A stretch of 64,000 bases of DNA from Synergistaceae bacterium (GTDB taxonomy: Bacteria; Synergistota; Synergistia; Synergistales; Aminobacteriaceae). The notes below the pieces were generated by a model. It saw only the letters and a list, made by a program, of their open reading frames with translations, ran no database searches and was not told the DNA's origin. Positions 54,766 to 64,000 of the stretch are shown here, piece after piece; position 1 is the first letter of the stretch; each line of letters begins with the position of its first letter. The DNA is taken from NCBI GenBank assembly GCA_017450125.1, contig JAFSWZ010000033.1, positions 1-64,000 of the forward strand, given 5' to 3'. A program made the position numbers and the translations under genes.

Positions 54766-57582
54766 TTATCTTTTCCTGAATGCTCCAGCTAACGCGAAGA
54801 TTGCTGCTATTGCTGCTGCAGAGAATCCTGCCTCACATCCTCCGCTGCCTCCGCTGTCCTCGCTGGGGGAGGCGTTCTGCTGTGTGCTGTCGTCGCTGAC
54901 CGGCGTTGTCGTGTCGGAGTCAGTGCGTGGTTCGGGGTTCTCGCCCGTTGCTCCGACGTAGAACGTCATGTCCCACACACCGTCTTCGTTTCCGTCGCCG
55001 ATGAGGATATAGGGCACGCCGTCGTCCTTGAAGATCTCGACGTAAGCGGTTTTGCCGTTGTTGCGGCTTGTTCCGTCAGCAAGAACTACAATGAAGTCCA
55101 AGTACAGCTCGTCGTCGTAGAGGAACGCCCTCACGCAGTCAGCAGGGCCTGTGGCGGTATTTGCTCCCTTGTTGGTGATTGCGGTGAATAGGTTAGCGTC
55201 CCTCTCGCCCGCGTAGTCTGACCTCAGCCACACTGTGCAGTAGCGTGCAAAAGCGTTGAAGAGTTCGCGCGTGTTCGCCGCGTTGTCGAACTCATCCCAG
55301 TGGTTCACGATGAGCCTGTTCTGTCTGGGTATCCTCATGCGTACTGCGAGCGGCTGGATGGCTATCTCCTTGCTCACCAGCGTAACGTCCGAGAGCCTGA
55401 ATGCCGCTGTCTCCGTATCTTCCTGCGGAGCTTCCTCCGATTCAGGTTCAGGGGCTGGAGCGGCGTTGTCCTCTGACGCTTCTTCGTCATCAGAGATTAC
55501 GTCGTAGGTCATCATGGCGAGAACGTCGTCAGGTAGAGCGTACGTGTACCTGAAAGCATCTACCGCTGAAGAGTTGATGTAGACACTGTTTGCGTGAGTG
55601 CCCGCGTTGTTTCTGCCGGTCGAACGCGAGGTTGTCGCGGCGGCAGGCCTCATGATCGGGGGCTTGCCCATCAGGTTGGTTAGCTCGTAGACGGTCTCGT
55701 CTTCATTGTTTACCACATCAGCGAACTGCATGCTGAACTCCTGAACCCTCACTGACGCATCAGGACTCTCCTCCTGAAGCAAGGTCATTCCGCCGACGCT
55801 CTTGTAGCTCAGCCTGAGGTTGCGCGGTGTGGCGGAAGAGTACTCGTAGAGCCGGAAGGACTCGCTCGTTCCGTCCTGAGTGCTTATCGTGCGGTAGCCT
55901 TCGCCGATGTTGCTCTTGTAGACCGTAACAAGACCCGGCGCAATCTGGCTGTGTGCATCAAGAAGGAAGTAGTCAGGAAGCGTGCCGTACATGTCCGGCG
56001 TGAGGTCATATCTCCAGTAGTCCGGCATTATGCTCGCGTAACCGTCCCTGTTCGTGGGGTTGCCGTTCCTCGATGATGTCATGTCGTAACGGTAAAGCTC
56101 GTAGCGCGTGCCTGTCCTGTTGGTGATTCTTGTCTCGAGCTGGTAGGTCTTGTCCCGCGAACCAATCATGAAGAACGTCCCCAAGTCTTGGCCGGGGTTG
56201 TCTGCCTGAGCATCCCACGTGAACTTTATCCTGTTCACGACATCCTGGCTGTCGAAAACTATCATGTCGAACATCAACGGATTGTCCGACGCGTTGCCTG
56301 AGGAGACGTTTGCGACAACCAGCGGGATTGCCGAGAACTCGCGGTAGTTCGCGTAGCCCGGCGCAAAGCTCGCCCTCTGCCTGAACGTGAGGTAGCCCAG
56401 CCTGCTCCCGTAGAACGACGGGTCAAGTGCCCTCAAGCGCAGTGTTGCACCGAGTGCGCCGCCCGAAGAGATTGCGTGTTCGCCGGAAGGATTGACGGTT
56501 ACGGTGTAATACTGGTCGAAGTCAGAGACAGTGATAGACTCGTTCACGTCCCTGTTCTCGCAGATGAACATGTCGCCGTCGTTGATCTCTATCGTGTAGG
56601 CCAAGTTTCCGCTTGCGTTGTAGACCTTTGTGTACGCGAAAGTTCCGTTCGAACTGTCCCCGCTTACGGTGTAAAGCACGTTGTCCGACGAATCACAGAT
56701 CTTGAGTTCTGCTCCTATGTCGCCGGAGATCGTGTAGACCGCCGCGCCTGCAGTGTTCTGAATCTCCTTCACGTTCACAGTTACCGTTACGTCAGGCGAA
56801 GAGTCAGACGAAACCGTCTTGTCGTATGATACGTACTTGTACATCTTCTCGTAGCGTCCGTTGTTGCTCCGTGCGTAAATGTCCGGCGCGCTGTAGATGT
56901 AGGCGATGGGTTCGGCTGTCGGGTAAGTCTCATTCCGCCAGTCGTAGCCTCCCTGCCACCACTTGCCGCTAGACGAAGCTCCCGTCGTTCGCAGTCCCCA
57001 CCAGAACGGGAAGTGCCGCGCGTAAGGGTTGCCGAAGTCGATGTTCATGTCAGCAGTTCCGTTGCTGGTTACGATGCAGATGCTCTCCACAGGGTCAGGG
57101 TAAACGTCGTAAATCTCCGTGTCAGTTCCTATGTACCTTCTCCATGCAGACGCGTAAGGCTGAGGCTCTTCGGCAAACACAAAGTTGAAGCCGTCGATGA
57201 TATCCCCGACAGTAGAGAAAGTTATGTCGGGCATTCCGCCCCCCGTCGTCCTCCTGTAAATGCCGTAGGTTACGCGGTTGTTCGTGTTCGTGTTGTTGGT
57301 GAGAGCGTTCCTGATCGTGTAATAGTAGTTCTCGTAGACTGTCGCGAACCACTGCGGCCCTCCGACCTGCTCGGTGCGCGAAGCTCCCGTGATGTCCCGG
57401 AGCTGGTAGAAGAAATTGTAGTCGCTGTTGCCGTATGCTCCGTAGACCTGAGACTCGTACGCCGGGTTGTTGTACCAGAAGTGCAGGTTGTAGGGGTCAT
57501 AGTCGGTTGCCGTCGATGCTCCCCACGAACTCCCGCACATGACGGCCAAGAGTAATACGGCCGCCGCAAACTTCTTGTGCAT
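54766..57582 (-). CDS. Exported Synerg-CTERM protein, 938 residues
   Basis: A signal peptide (MHKKFAAAVLLLAVMCGSSWG) leads a large Tyr-, Asn- and Thr-rich mature region (for example NPAYESQVYGAYGNSDYNFF), typical of beta-rich surface proteins, with no named domain recognised. An acidic low-complexity stretch (APAPEPESEEAPQEDTE, about 695-715) separates it from a C-terminal module (DGVPYILIGDGNEDGVWDMT). The end is GGSGGCEAGFSAAAIAAIFA with FRKR, the Synerg-CTERM anchor. AGGAGG precedes the ATG. It follows nnrE by 15 bases on the same strand. Confidence 0.8.
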   Translation of the reverse strand: MHKKFAAAVLLLAVMCGSSWGASTATDYDPYNLHFWYNNPAYESQVYGAYGNSDYNFFYQLRDITGASRTEQVGGPQWFATVYENYYYTIRNALTNNTNTNNRVTYGIYRRTTGGGMPDITFSTVGDIIDGFNFVFAEEPQPYASAWRRYIGTDTEIYDVYPDPVESICIVTSNGTADMNIDFGNPYARHFPFWWGLRTTGASSSGKWWQGGYDWRNETYPTAEPIAYIYSAPDIYARSNNGRYEKMYKYVSYDKTVSSDSSPDVTVTVNVKEIQNTAGAAVYTISGDIGAELKICDSSDNVLYTVSGDSSNGTFAYTKVYNASGNLAYTIEINDGDMFICENRDVNESITVSDFDQYYTVTVNPSGEHAISSGGALGATLRLRALDPSFYGSRLGYLTFRQRASFAPGYANYREFSAIPLVVANVSSGNASDNPLMFDMIVFDSQDVVNRIKFTWDAQADNPGQDLGTFFMIGSRDKTYQLETRITNRTGTRYELYRYDMTSSRNGNPTNRDGYASIMPDYWRYDLTPDMYGTLPDYFLLDAHSQIAPGLVTVYKSNIGEGYRTISTQDGTSESFRLYEYSSATPRNLRLSYKSVGGMTLLQEESPDASVRVQEFSMQFADVVNNEDETVYELTNLMGKPPIMRPAAATTSRSTGRNNAGTHANSVYINSSAVDAFRYTYALPDDVLAMMTYDVISDDEEASEDNAAPAPEPESEEAPQEDTETAAFRLSDVTLVSKEIAIQPLAVRMRIPRQNRLIVNHWDEFDNAANTRELFNAFARYCTVWLRSDYAGERDANLFTAITNKGANTATGPADCVRAFLYDDELYLDFIVVLADGTSRNNGKTAYVEIFKDDGVPYILIGDGNEDGVWDMTFYVGATGENPEPRTDSDTTTPVSDDSTQQNASPSEDSGGSGGCEAGFSAAAIAAIFALAGAFRKR

Positions 57583-57597
57583 GATAATATCTTCCTC

Positions 57598-58329
57598 CTA
57601 ATCTGGAATGCCTATGTATGTTACCGTAACATCTCCGCCCCACTGAGGCGAGGCATCAAGCCCCTTCTTCATGCGGTGGAAGGTTACTGTCTTCGTTGCG
57701 CGGACGCACACTCCCAGAGGTTCGCCCGTGTTGCCGTCAAGTCCCGACGGAATATCCACGCTCACAACGTGTGTCGCAAGCCTGTTGATGGCCTCGATTA
57801 CCCGCCGGAATATCCCTTCAACGGGACGGTTGAGGCCTGTGCCGAAAATCGCATCTATGCACGTCTCACAGCCCCTTAGCGCGCTCTCGAAGTCCTCGAA
57901 GGTCTCATCGCTTATCGTGTTGAGCACTTCGGGGGCAAGTTTGCTCATTATCTTGAGGTTCGTCTTGAAGTCCTCGCTTCCCTTGTGCGGATCTCCAACA
58001 ATATAGACGCGAACGTCCTTCCCCAGAATGCACAAGTGCCGCGCAAGAGCTAACCCGTCCCCGCCGTTGCTGCCGGGAGAACAGACTATCGCGAACACAG
58101 CATATTCTTTGACCTCGCGCAGAACTGCTATTGCGGCGTTCTCCATCAAGAGAATGCTCGGGATGCCGAAGGTCTCGATTGCGCGTTTGTCGGCATCGCG
58201 GGCTTCCTCGCGCGATACTGACTCGGGGGAATGTACATCGTAATACACGACCTCTCGGTGAAACTCGTCGGGGTCATAAAAACCTTCGAGCTCACGTTCA
58301 AGCTCTTCAAGTGCGACTTCAGGGGGCAT
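57598..58329 (-). CDS. nnrE: NAD(P)H-hydrate epimerase (YjeF N-terminal family)
   Basis: Epimerises damaged NAD(P)HX so it can be dehydrated back to NAD(P)H. Family segments are FGIPSILLMENAAIAVLREV, the phosphate loop CSPGSNGGDGLALARHL, and VSVDIPSGLDGNTGEPLG. It is a stand-alone epimerase of 243 residues with an N-terminal acidic extension of about 40 residues; the dehydratase partner is not in the window. GGAGGAG precedes the ATG. It is co-oriented with the surface-protein gene downstream. Confidence 0.92.
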   Translation of the reverse strand: MPPEVALEELERELEGFYDPDEFHREVVYYDVHSPESVSREEARDADKRAIETFGIPSILLMENAAIAVLREVKEYAVFAIVCSPGSNGGDGLALARHLCILGKDVRVYIVGDPHKGSEDFKTNLKIMSKLAPEVLNTISDETFEDFESALRGCETCIDAIFGTGLNRPVEGIFRRVIEAINRLATHVVSVDIPSGLDGNTGEPLGVCVRATKTVTFHRMKKGLDASPQWGGDVTVTYIGIPD

Positions 58330-58397
58330 GAATGAAACTCTCCTCCGTAAAGAAATTTATTGTAGCGATAGAGATATTATATATTACCAGAGAGCAG

Positions 58398-58433
58398 AAA
58401 AATTCCCCTGACACTGTTTCAGCATCAGAGGAA
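58398..58433 (-). terminator. Rho-independent terminator of the TMEM43 remnant and glycerol operon
   Basis: Minus strand TTCCTCTGA and TCAGGGGAA form nine pairs (one G-U) with a 13-base loop, then TTTTTC. It lies 28 bases beyond the TMEM43-like stop. Confidence 0.8.
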
Positions 58434-58460
58434 CGTAACACCAGAATCGTTATTGCTGCA

Positions 58461-59121
58461 TCATGCTTCTGCTTTGCGTCCCTTTGCGTAGGACAACGCC
58501 ACAAGAGCAACAGCCGCCGCTATCAGCCCTCCGGCAACGAGAGGCCTGAACCTCACCCACGCGACCGCGATAACCAGCAGCGACCACGCAAGCCCGATAA
58601 GGAATCCGACCACTCCTGCACCTGCCTCAACAATTGTCCCGAGAAGCGGAATCACGTCCGCGATTACGGACAGCGGCCTGAAGATTAACCGCAAGCCTAT
58701 CACTACACCGATTATCCCGGCAATACGGAACAGCCACGCCTTGAAGTTATTGTCGGACCGAGCACCCTCGAACATCTTGGCCATCCCTACCGTGCCCATC
58801 TCGAGCCTGCTGAACGTGTAGCCGTTCGACGCGGTGAACTGCTCGAAGGTGTCGCGTATCACTGTCCTGAGTGTCTGCCTTTCCCGTCGCGTGAATGACC
58901 TTGCCCTCGAGTGCCGGGTCAACCCGCGAGATGTCCTGCACGTTCTGCGTAACAAGTTCTGCCTCGCCGATTGCTCCTGCGGTCTTGAAGGTACGTTCTT
59001 CGTTCCACCACAACAGCCACGTTGCGGCGGCAATCAGCACGAAGCCTGTCGCTACTCCGGCAAAAGACTCGCCCAGACGCTGAAACCAGCTCTTGTTCTC
59101 AGTTTCCGTATAATCGTCCAT
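58461..59121 (-). pseudogene. TMEM43-family membrane protein, broken by deletion and frameshift
   Basis: The N-terminal third (59121 down) encodes SWFQRLGESFAGVATGFVLI and AAATWLLWWNEERTFKTAGA, then PALEGKVIHATGKADTQD, the start of TMEM43-like proteins. The frame then changes and resumes at TVIRDTFEQFTASNGYTFSR and GTIVEAGAGVVGFLIGLAWS, the family's final membrane helices. About 150 middle residues are missing and the two halves are in different frames. The family normally has roughly 370 residues. Five bases separate it from the DUF1667 gene stop, so it is the last member of the glycerol operon. Confidence 0.8.
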
Positions 59122-59125
59122 TGTG

Positions 59126-59497
59126 TTACCTTGCTTCCTCCAAGTCTCTGCTTGCTACGATGTCAACGTCAGTCCCGCAGACGTTGTGGATGAGCACCTG
59201 GCCGATTTTCACGGGAGCTTCTACGTTGAGCTCGGCGACAGCACGTGCAATCCCGAACAGCTTGCCCTTCGGAGCGGGAGTCCTGCTCCTCACCGGGCAC
59301 ACAGGAAGTTTGCCGCCCTTGACCCTCACGGTGGACGCGAACACACGGCGCGGGTCTTTAACCTCAGAGCGTGCATAGCTCGCACCGCGCGGGCAGGTGT
59401 TGCCCTCTACGTTCGTTACTTCGCCTGCGTCGTCGAGAGTTACCGTGAGCCCGCAGCCCAGAGGGCACGACACGCAGATAAACTTTCTCTCACTCAT
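59126..59497 (-). CDS. DUF1667 protein (Cys-rich partner of GlpA-like oxidases)
   Basis: A 123-residue protein with CPLGCG near residues 11-16 and a second pair in GNTCPRG, typical of DUF1667 proteins that are encoded with anaerobic FAD dehydrogenases. The Cys pairs may bind metal or transfer electrons. ATG 59497 is used because GGAGG lies about nine bases upstream; a TTG six bases earlier is the alternative. It follows the FAD oxidoreductase in the glycerol operon. Confidence 0.88.
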   Translation of the reverse strand: MSERKFICVSCPLGCGLTVTLDDAGEVTNVEGNTCPRGASYARSEVKDPRRVFASTVRVKGGKLPVCPVRSRTPAPKGKLFGIARAVAELNVEAPVKIGQVLIHNVCGTDVDIVASRDLEEAR

Positions 59498-59512
59498 AAT
59501 CAATCGCCCTCC

Positions 59513-60766
59513 TTACAGCGGCTGAATGTCTATCACAATCTCCTTGAGGTCAGGAAGTGCGCGAATCTGCTCGGCCTTTATCTTGACCTCATTCATCTCG
59601 CCGGGACGGGCATAACGCAGCCTCTGAGAGTACAGCCCGGGTTCAGCGAACACACGGCACGCCTGCTCTACGGGATGAGTTACGCGCATGAAGATTGTTG
59701 CGTCCGTCTCGCCCGTAACGTACTGCGGGGAATACAGCCTGACGTTCTCTCCGCCCTTGACGGGAATCCTTCTTGCCGACGCAGGAATTTTCCCCATCGC
59801 GAACTTGGCCGCACTTGCTCCGGCGATTAACCCTTCATCGCTGACGTTGTCGACAAGGTCATACACTATCACGACGTTTCCGGCCGCGAAGACTGCAGGG
59901 TTAGTGGTCTGCAGAAGGTCATTGACGACCGGCCCGCCGGTTACGGGGTGAATGTCTATCCCTGCCATGCGCGATAACTCGTTCTCGGGGATTAAGCCAA
60001 TCGCGAGCAGAAGGGTATCACACTCCACGAATCTTTCTGTGCCCTTGATGGGGGTCATATGGTCATCAACCTGCGCGACTGTTACACCCTCGAGCCTGTC
60101 CTGTCCGTGAATCTTCGTTACGGTAGTCTTGAGGTGGAAGGGTATTCCGTAATCGTCGAGGCACTGCGCGATGTTCCTTCTGAGGCCGCCCGGCCAAGAC
60201 ATTACTTCGTAGACACCTTCAACTTCCGCACCCTCCCAGATCATACGGCGCGCCATAATCAGCCCGATGTCGCCAGAACCGAGAATCACCGCGCGTTTGC
60301 CGGGCATGTAGCCTTCCATGTTCACGAAACGCTGAGCAGTTCCGGCGGTGTAGATTCCTGCGGGACGGCCTCCGGGAATGCGGATTGCTCCAAGCGGACG
60401 CTCGCGGCAGCCCATCGTGAGGACGATTGCCTTCGGGTTGAGGGCTTCTATGCCTCTCTCCTTGTTCATCGTCCACACGGTATTTGTGTCTCTATCAATC
60501 TGGAACACCATCGTGTTGGTGCGGAACTCTACGCCTTCTTCATGCGCCATCTTGATGAAGCGGTGCATGTATTCTGGGCCGGTAAGCTCTTCCTTGAAGG
60601 TACGGAGGCCGAAGCCAGGATGAATGCACTGCTGAAGTATTCCGCCCAAGTCCCAATCACGCTCGAGGACTACGACATTTTCAGCACCCTCACGACGTGC
60701 ACCGATACCTGCCGCGACTCCTGCAGGCCCTGCACCGATAATCAGAACGTCAATATTCTTACTCAT
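59513..60766 (-). CDS. FAD-dependent NAD(P)-disulphide oxidoreductase-fold protein of the glycerol operon
   Basis: A 417-residue flavoprotein with two dinucleotide folds: VLIIGAGPAGVAAGIGARRE at the start and ILGSGDIGLIMARRM near 160, plus VFAAGNVVIVYDLVDNVSDE near the end. It belongs with small subunits found beside GlpA-like glycerol-3-phosphate dehydrogenases and DUF1667 proteins in anaerobes. It probably takes electrons from GlpA-bound FAD. ATG 60766 overlaps the GlpA stop region by eight bases. Confidence 0.88.
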   Translation of the reverse strand: MSKNIDVLIIGAGPAGVAAGIGARREGAENVVVLERDWDLGGILQQCIHPGFGLRTFKEELTGPEYMHRFIKMAHEEGVEFRTNTMVFQIDRDTNTVWTMNKERGIEALNPKAIVLTMGCRERPLGAIRIPGGRPAGIYTAGTAQRFVNMEGYMPGKRAVILGSGDIGLIMARRMIWEGAEVEGVYEVMSWPGGLRRNIAQCLDDYGIPFHLKTTVTKIHGQDRLEGVTVAQVDDHMTPIKGTERFVECDTLLLAIGLIPENELSRMAGIDIHPVTGGPVVNDLLQTTNPAVFAAGNVVIVYDLVDNVSDEGLIAGASAAKFAMGKIPASARRIPVKGGENVRLYSPQYVTGETDATIFMRVTHPVEQACRVFAEPGLYSQRLRYARPGEMNEVKIKAEQIRALPDLKEIVIDIQPL

Positions 60767-62237
60767 TCGCCGCACCTTCCTTCTTGAGCAGAAATTCTTT
60801 CGTCTTCCCGACTAACAGCTTCGACTCCCCGCCGTGCCGTGTAACCTCATCGAGAGGCAGGCCAAGTTCACGCGACAGAATCTCCGCAACTCTCGGACAG
60901 CAGAACCCCCCCTGACAGCGTCCCGTTCCTGCGCGGGTCATCATCTTCACCGCCGTAACCGTCCGTGCCCCGCGACGTATAGCCTCCAGCACCTGTCCTT
61001 CTGTTACGGTCTCACAGCGGCACACTATTTGTGCGTACGATGAATCTTTCTCTGCAAGTGCCTTCCTGCTCTCCATGTCCATATACAGGAAGCGCGGAAT
61101 GTTCCTGCGTTCGGGAATGAATTTCTCGTTGGGGGTAAGGGTGATTCTGTCAGAGAGTTCTTCACGCAGCAATTCTGCGATGTACTGCGCTATTGCGGGA
61201 GAGGACGTGAAGCCCGGCGACTTTATACCTGCGGCATTCACGAAACCTCTGGGCTTGGCCAGCGCACTTATCTCGAAGTCCCCCGACTCAGTGTTTGCAC
61301 GAACGCCCGCAAATGTCGTTATGTTCATGTTCACGGGGAAGTTAGGGACGAGACGGCGCGCTCCCTTGAGGACTTCAGCGAGGCCTTCAGGTGTCGTTGA
61401 GCGGTCTTCAGGGTCTTCCTGCTCCGTTGCTGTCGGGCCGGACATTAGGTTACCTTCTGCTGTGCGGAGAACTGTGATGCCCTTCCCTGCCTTCGACGGA
61501 CACGCAAAAAGGAAGCTCGTGATTAATCCGCCCGTCGTTCTGTCGAGAAGGTAATACTCCCCCTTAGTCGGAATGATGCGGAAGCTGGTATCTCCTGCCC
61601 ATGAAGCTATCTCTCCCGAATGCACCCCGCCAGCGTTAATCACGACAGGTGCAAGGTAGTCGCCTTTGTTCGTCGTTACGCCGCGAATGTCCCCCTTGTC
61701 GTCGAAGAGCAGCCCCGTTACGTGAGTTTCTAGGAACAGTTCAGCCCCGTTGAGCTGAGCACTCTCTATCATTGCGTTGACGGCCTCGAAGTTGTTGATG
61801 ATTGCCGCCTCTGGAGACCACAACGCCGCAACAATCTCCGGCGAAACGTTAGGTTCACGCGAGCGCATAACATCACCCGAGACTATCTCGACTCCCGGTG
61901 CTCCGTTAGCCTTGCCCTGCTCTAACAGCTTCTCTAGGTGCTTCACCTCTTCATCATTGAACGCGCAGACGTACGAGCCGCATTCGTCGAGGTGAACGTC
62001 GAGTTCATCCTTGAGCTTGTGCCACATCTTGTTACCCGGAACGCAGAACTTCGCCTTGACCGTGCCGGGCTTGTCGTCAAACCCTCCGTGAATCATCGAG
62101 CTGTTCGCACGGCTCGCACCCGCAGGAAGCTCGCTTGCTTTGTCGAGAACCGCTATCCTCAGCTTGTACTTCGAGAGTTCGCGGGCTATTGATGCTCCTG
62201 TTATGCCAGAGCCTATTATCACAACATCGTAGTTCAT
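60759..62237 (-). CDS. GlpA-like FAD oxidoreductase with C-terminal BFD-type iron-sulphur domain
   Basis: Anaerobic glycerol-3-phosphate dehydrogenase-like flavoprotein of 492 residues. N-terminal FAD site VVIIGSGITGASIARELS, then MIHGGFDDKPG, FETHVTGL-like region (ELFLETHVTGLLFDD), and INAAG-type segment VINAGGVHSGEIA. The C-terminal 90 residues have CRCETVTEGQV and CQGGFCCPRV, a bacterioferritin-ferredoxin-like [2Fe-2S] domain. It shares an operon with the two other small redox proteins and, upstream, with glpK. Starts after AAGGGGGG. Confidence 0.9.
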   Translation of the reverse strand: MNYDVVIIGSGITGASIARELSKYKLRIAVLDKASELPAGASRANSSMIHGGFDDKPGTVKAKFCVPGNKMWHKLKDELDVHLDECGSYVCAFNDEEVKHLEKLLEQGKANGAPGVEIVSGDVMRSREPNVSPEIVAALWSPEAAIINNFEAVNAMIESAQLNGAELFLETHVTGLLFDDKGDIRGVTTNKGDYLAPVVINAGGVHSGEIASWAGDTSFRIIPTKGEYYLLDRTTGGLITSFLFACPSKAGKGITVLRTAEGNLMSGPTATEQEDPEDRSTTPEGLAEVLKGARRLVPNFPVNMNITTFAGVRANTESGDFEISALAKPRGFVNAAGIKSPGFTSSPAIAQYIAELLREELSDRITLTPNEKFIPERRNIPRFLYMDMESRKALAEKDSSYAQIVCRCETVTEGQVLEAIRRGARTVTAVKMMTRAGTGRCQGGFCCPRVAEILSRELGLPLDEVTRHGGESKLLVGKTKEFLLKKEGAANE

Positions 62238-62253
62238 GAATTACCCCCCTTGT

Positions 62254-62877
62254 TCAGTGGAAAATTTGGCCGGGAAGAACCAGCTTCTCTTTGCGCGGAA
62301 AAGTCTTGTCGTATTCTTCTGCCTCTGTTTCGTCGACAAAGTAACCTGCAGGCGGAGCATACTCGCCGCTTATGCCGTCAAGGTATCCGGGCTGAAGTTC
62401 CCTGCACAGGAAGAACGATGCATCCGCTCCCTCCGGCAGTCCGTGATAGCGTATTCCGTAGCTGCTGGCGTACGTGAAGCCGCTCTTCCCGTAGAAAGCT
62501 ATGTTGCCCTCAAAGCACAATGCTCCGCACCCCAGCTCTGCCGCCCTCCCGATCGAGTAGTCCAGCAGAATCTTTCCGTAACCCTTGCGCTTGAGGTCAT
62601 TGCGGATACATATCGGCCCCATCGCCATAACGGGAATGCTCCTCCCGTCATCCGCACAGATCTCCGCCCTCATGAACATGTTTTGTCCGACAAGCTGGCC
62701 GTCAATCTCCATCACGAAGTCAAGTTCATGGACAAATGCCGGGTCATCCCTGAGCTTGTGCAGGACGTAATGCTCGAGGCATCCCGGGCGGTAGACATTC
62801 CAGAAGGAGTCTCTCACCAGTTCTTCCACTACGCGCTGTTCTTCTTTCCGCTCCAAACGTATAACGTAATTGTTCAT
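62254..62877 (-). CDS. GNAT-family N-acetyltransferase
   Basis: A 207-residue acetyltransferase. The N-terminal VVEELVRDSFWNVYRPGCLE precedes the acetyl-CoA loop with PVMAMGPICIRNDLKRKGYG and KILLDYSIGRAAELGCGAL, followed by CFEGNIAFYGKSGFTYASSY. No clear substrate. The start at 62877 is only about 14 bases beyond the preceding terminator, with a poor ribosome site (AGAGAC). It may be expressed from readthrough or its own weak promoter. Sixteen bases separate it from the GlpA-like gene. Confidence 0.85.
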   Translation of the reverse strand: MNNYVIRLERKEEQRVVEELVRDSFWNVYRPGCLEHYVLHKLRDDPAFVHELDFVMEIDGQLVGQNMFMRAEICADDGRSIPVMAMGPICIRNDLKRKGYGKILLDYSIGRAAELGCGALCFEGNIAFYGKSGFTYASSYGIRYHGLPEGADASFFLCRELQPGYLDGISGEYAPPAGYFVDETEAEEYDKTFPRKEKLVLPGQIFH

Positions 62878-62890
62878 TGTCTCTAATTAC

Positions 62891-62928
62891 ACAAAATCTC
62901 CCCCTGTCAATTGCTCAACAGAGGGAGA
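62891..62928 (-). terminator. Rho-independent terminator after the exported protein of the glpK unit
   Basis: Minus strand CTCCCTCTGT and ACAGGGGGAG form ten pairs (one G-U) around a ten-base loop, then ATTTTGTG. The T run is short, so partial readthrough into the GNAT gene is possible. Confidence 0.7.
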
Positions 62929-62944
62929 ATGTCTGCTTAGCGTC

Positions 62945-63393
62945 TTACCTGCTCAAGCTGTTGATGATTGCCAGAGCCTGAGGTTCTGCTTCTTCTCCGT
63001 CGAGCCAGAACACAATCATAATGTATTCTTTCTCGTCCTCAAGAATATAGTTGAGCGTGCTGTACTCCTGCCCTTCGCTCTCGTCCGTCGAACGGTACAC
63101 AGCAGCTTTAATGCCGTTAATCTCTTCGCGGGTGAGGTTCGGTGCCGCAAAAGACTTCACGAACTCTTCAAAAGGTTCTTCCTTCGGGAACTCGTACACG
63201 TCGAAATCCATAAGGGTTTCAGCACTCTTGTAGTACGCGGTGATTCCCTCTTCCCTGTCCGCGCTGGTAACCGTGCCATTAACGAAGCTGTCGGGAGCTT
63301 TCACCGTGAACGTTCCGAGCGCAATATCACGCGCAGACGCAACACCGGCAAACAGCATCACGGCCAGGACAGCCGCAAACAATCTTCTAGCCA

Positions 63394-63394
<1 letters not shown>
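62945..63394 (-). CDS. Small exported protein of unknown function
   Basis: A 149-residue protein with a signal peptide (MARRLFAAVLAVMLFAGVASA). The mature part has alternating polar and beta segments (TFTVKAPDSFVNGTVTSADR, DFDVYEFPKEEPFEEF, EYIMIVFWLDGEE), resembling small exported lipocalin-like or DUF1795-type proteins; the family is not certain. The ATG overlaps the glpK stop by one base, so translation is coupled to glpK. Role in glycerol use is only suggested by position. Confidence 0.6.

Positions 63395-64000
<606 letters not shown>

Overview
The window most likely comes from an uncultured member of the Synergistota (Synergistetes), probably a gut or rumen anaerobe. The best evidence is three large exported proteins ending in the same tail: a short SGGC-[NED]-[AS]-G-[FW]-S motif, a hydrophobic stretch and a few terminal residues. 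I recognise this as the Synerg-CTERM sorting signal. Amino-acid, PTS sugar, glycerol and tricarboxylate genes, flavin and nitroreductase-type redox genes, and small exported lipoprotein-like proteins fit that reading. The assignment is by recognition, not by a search.

Layout. 1-8.1 kb: 3' part of carB, an exported VanX-type dipeptidase, a PHP phosphatase, and a beta-glucoside operon (GH1 phospho-beta-glucosidase plus PTS IIBCA). 8.2-16.9 kb: a decaying island of redox, hydrolase and detoxification genes. Nearly every gene there has lost an internal segment or acquired a frameshift or stop, yet many deletions kept the frame. 16.9-23.0 kb: an AAA+ ATPase converging on a minus-strand operon speD / esterase / metF / stand-alone MetH reactivation domain / coiled-coil protein / glycine-zipper protein. 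23.1-28.9 kb: a 1598-residue Synerg-CTERM protein with an 11-base G tract just after its signal peptide, then ssrA (tmRNA) and smpB. 29.0-36.2 kb: an LprI-like exported protein, a MATE exporter, divergent trxA/trxB, a glycosyltransferase remnant, thrS and an exported beta-rich protein. 36.2-48.1 kb (all minus): a split chromate transporter, L,D-transpeptidase, endonuclease III, Lon-like protease, TPR-like protein, an exported protein, the second Synerg-CTERM protein, two tandem M48 peptidases and a truncated methyltransferase. 48.2-51.2 kb: a remarkable TctC-CitMHS fusion transporter and a stand-alone PTS EIIA. 51.3-54.7 kb: asd-hom-lysC. 54.7-64 kb (minus): third Synerg-CTERM protein, nnrE, a broken TMEM43-like gene, and a glycerol operon (glpK, GlpA-like oxidase, FAD oxidoreductase, DUF1667 protein).

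How the parts work together. The PTS IIBCA and GH1 enzyme import and split beta-glucosides. asd, hom and lysC form the aspartate branch to homoserine. metF, the MetH reactivation domain and speD all act around methyl transfer and S-adenosylmethionine. GlpK and its flavoprotein partners degrade glycerol. trxA/trxB supply thiol reduction, and smpB-ssrA handle ribosome rescue in one tight locus.

Most notable: (1) a TctC-type solute-binding protein fused to a CitMHS secondary transporter; (2) the probable phase-variable G11 tract; (3) the island of in-frame internal deletions, including a hydrolase-DctP chimera; (4) tandem secreted M48 peptidases translationally coupled to a Synerg-CTERM surface protein. 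No CRISPR array, insertion sequence, rRNA or tRNA gene was seen.
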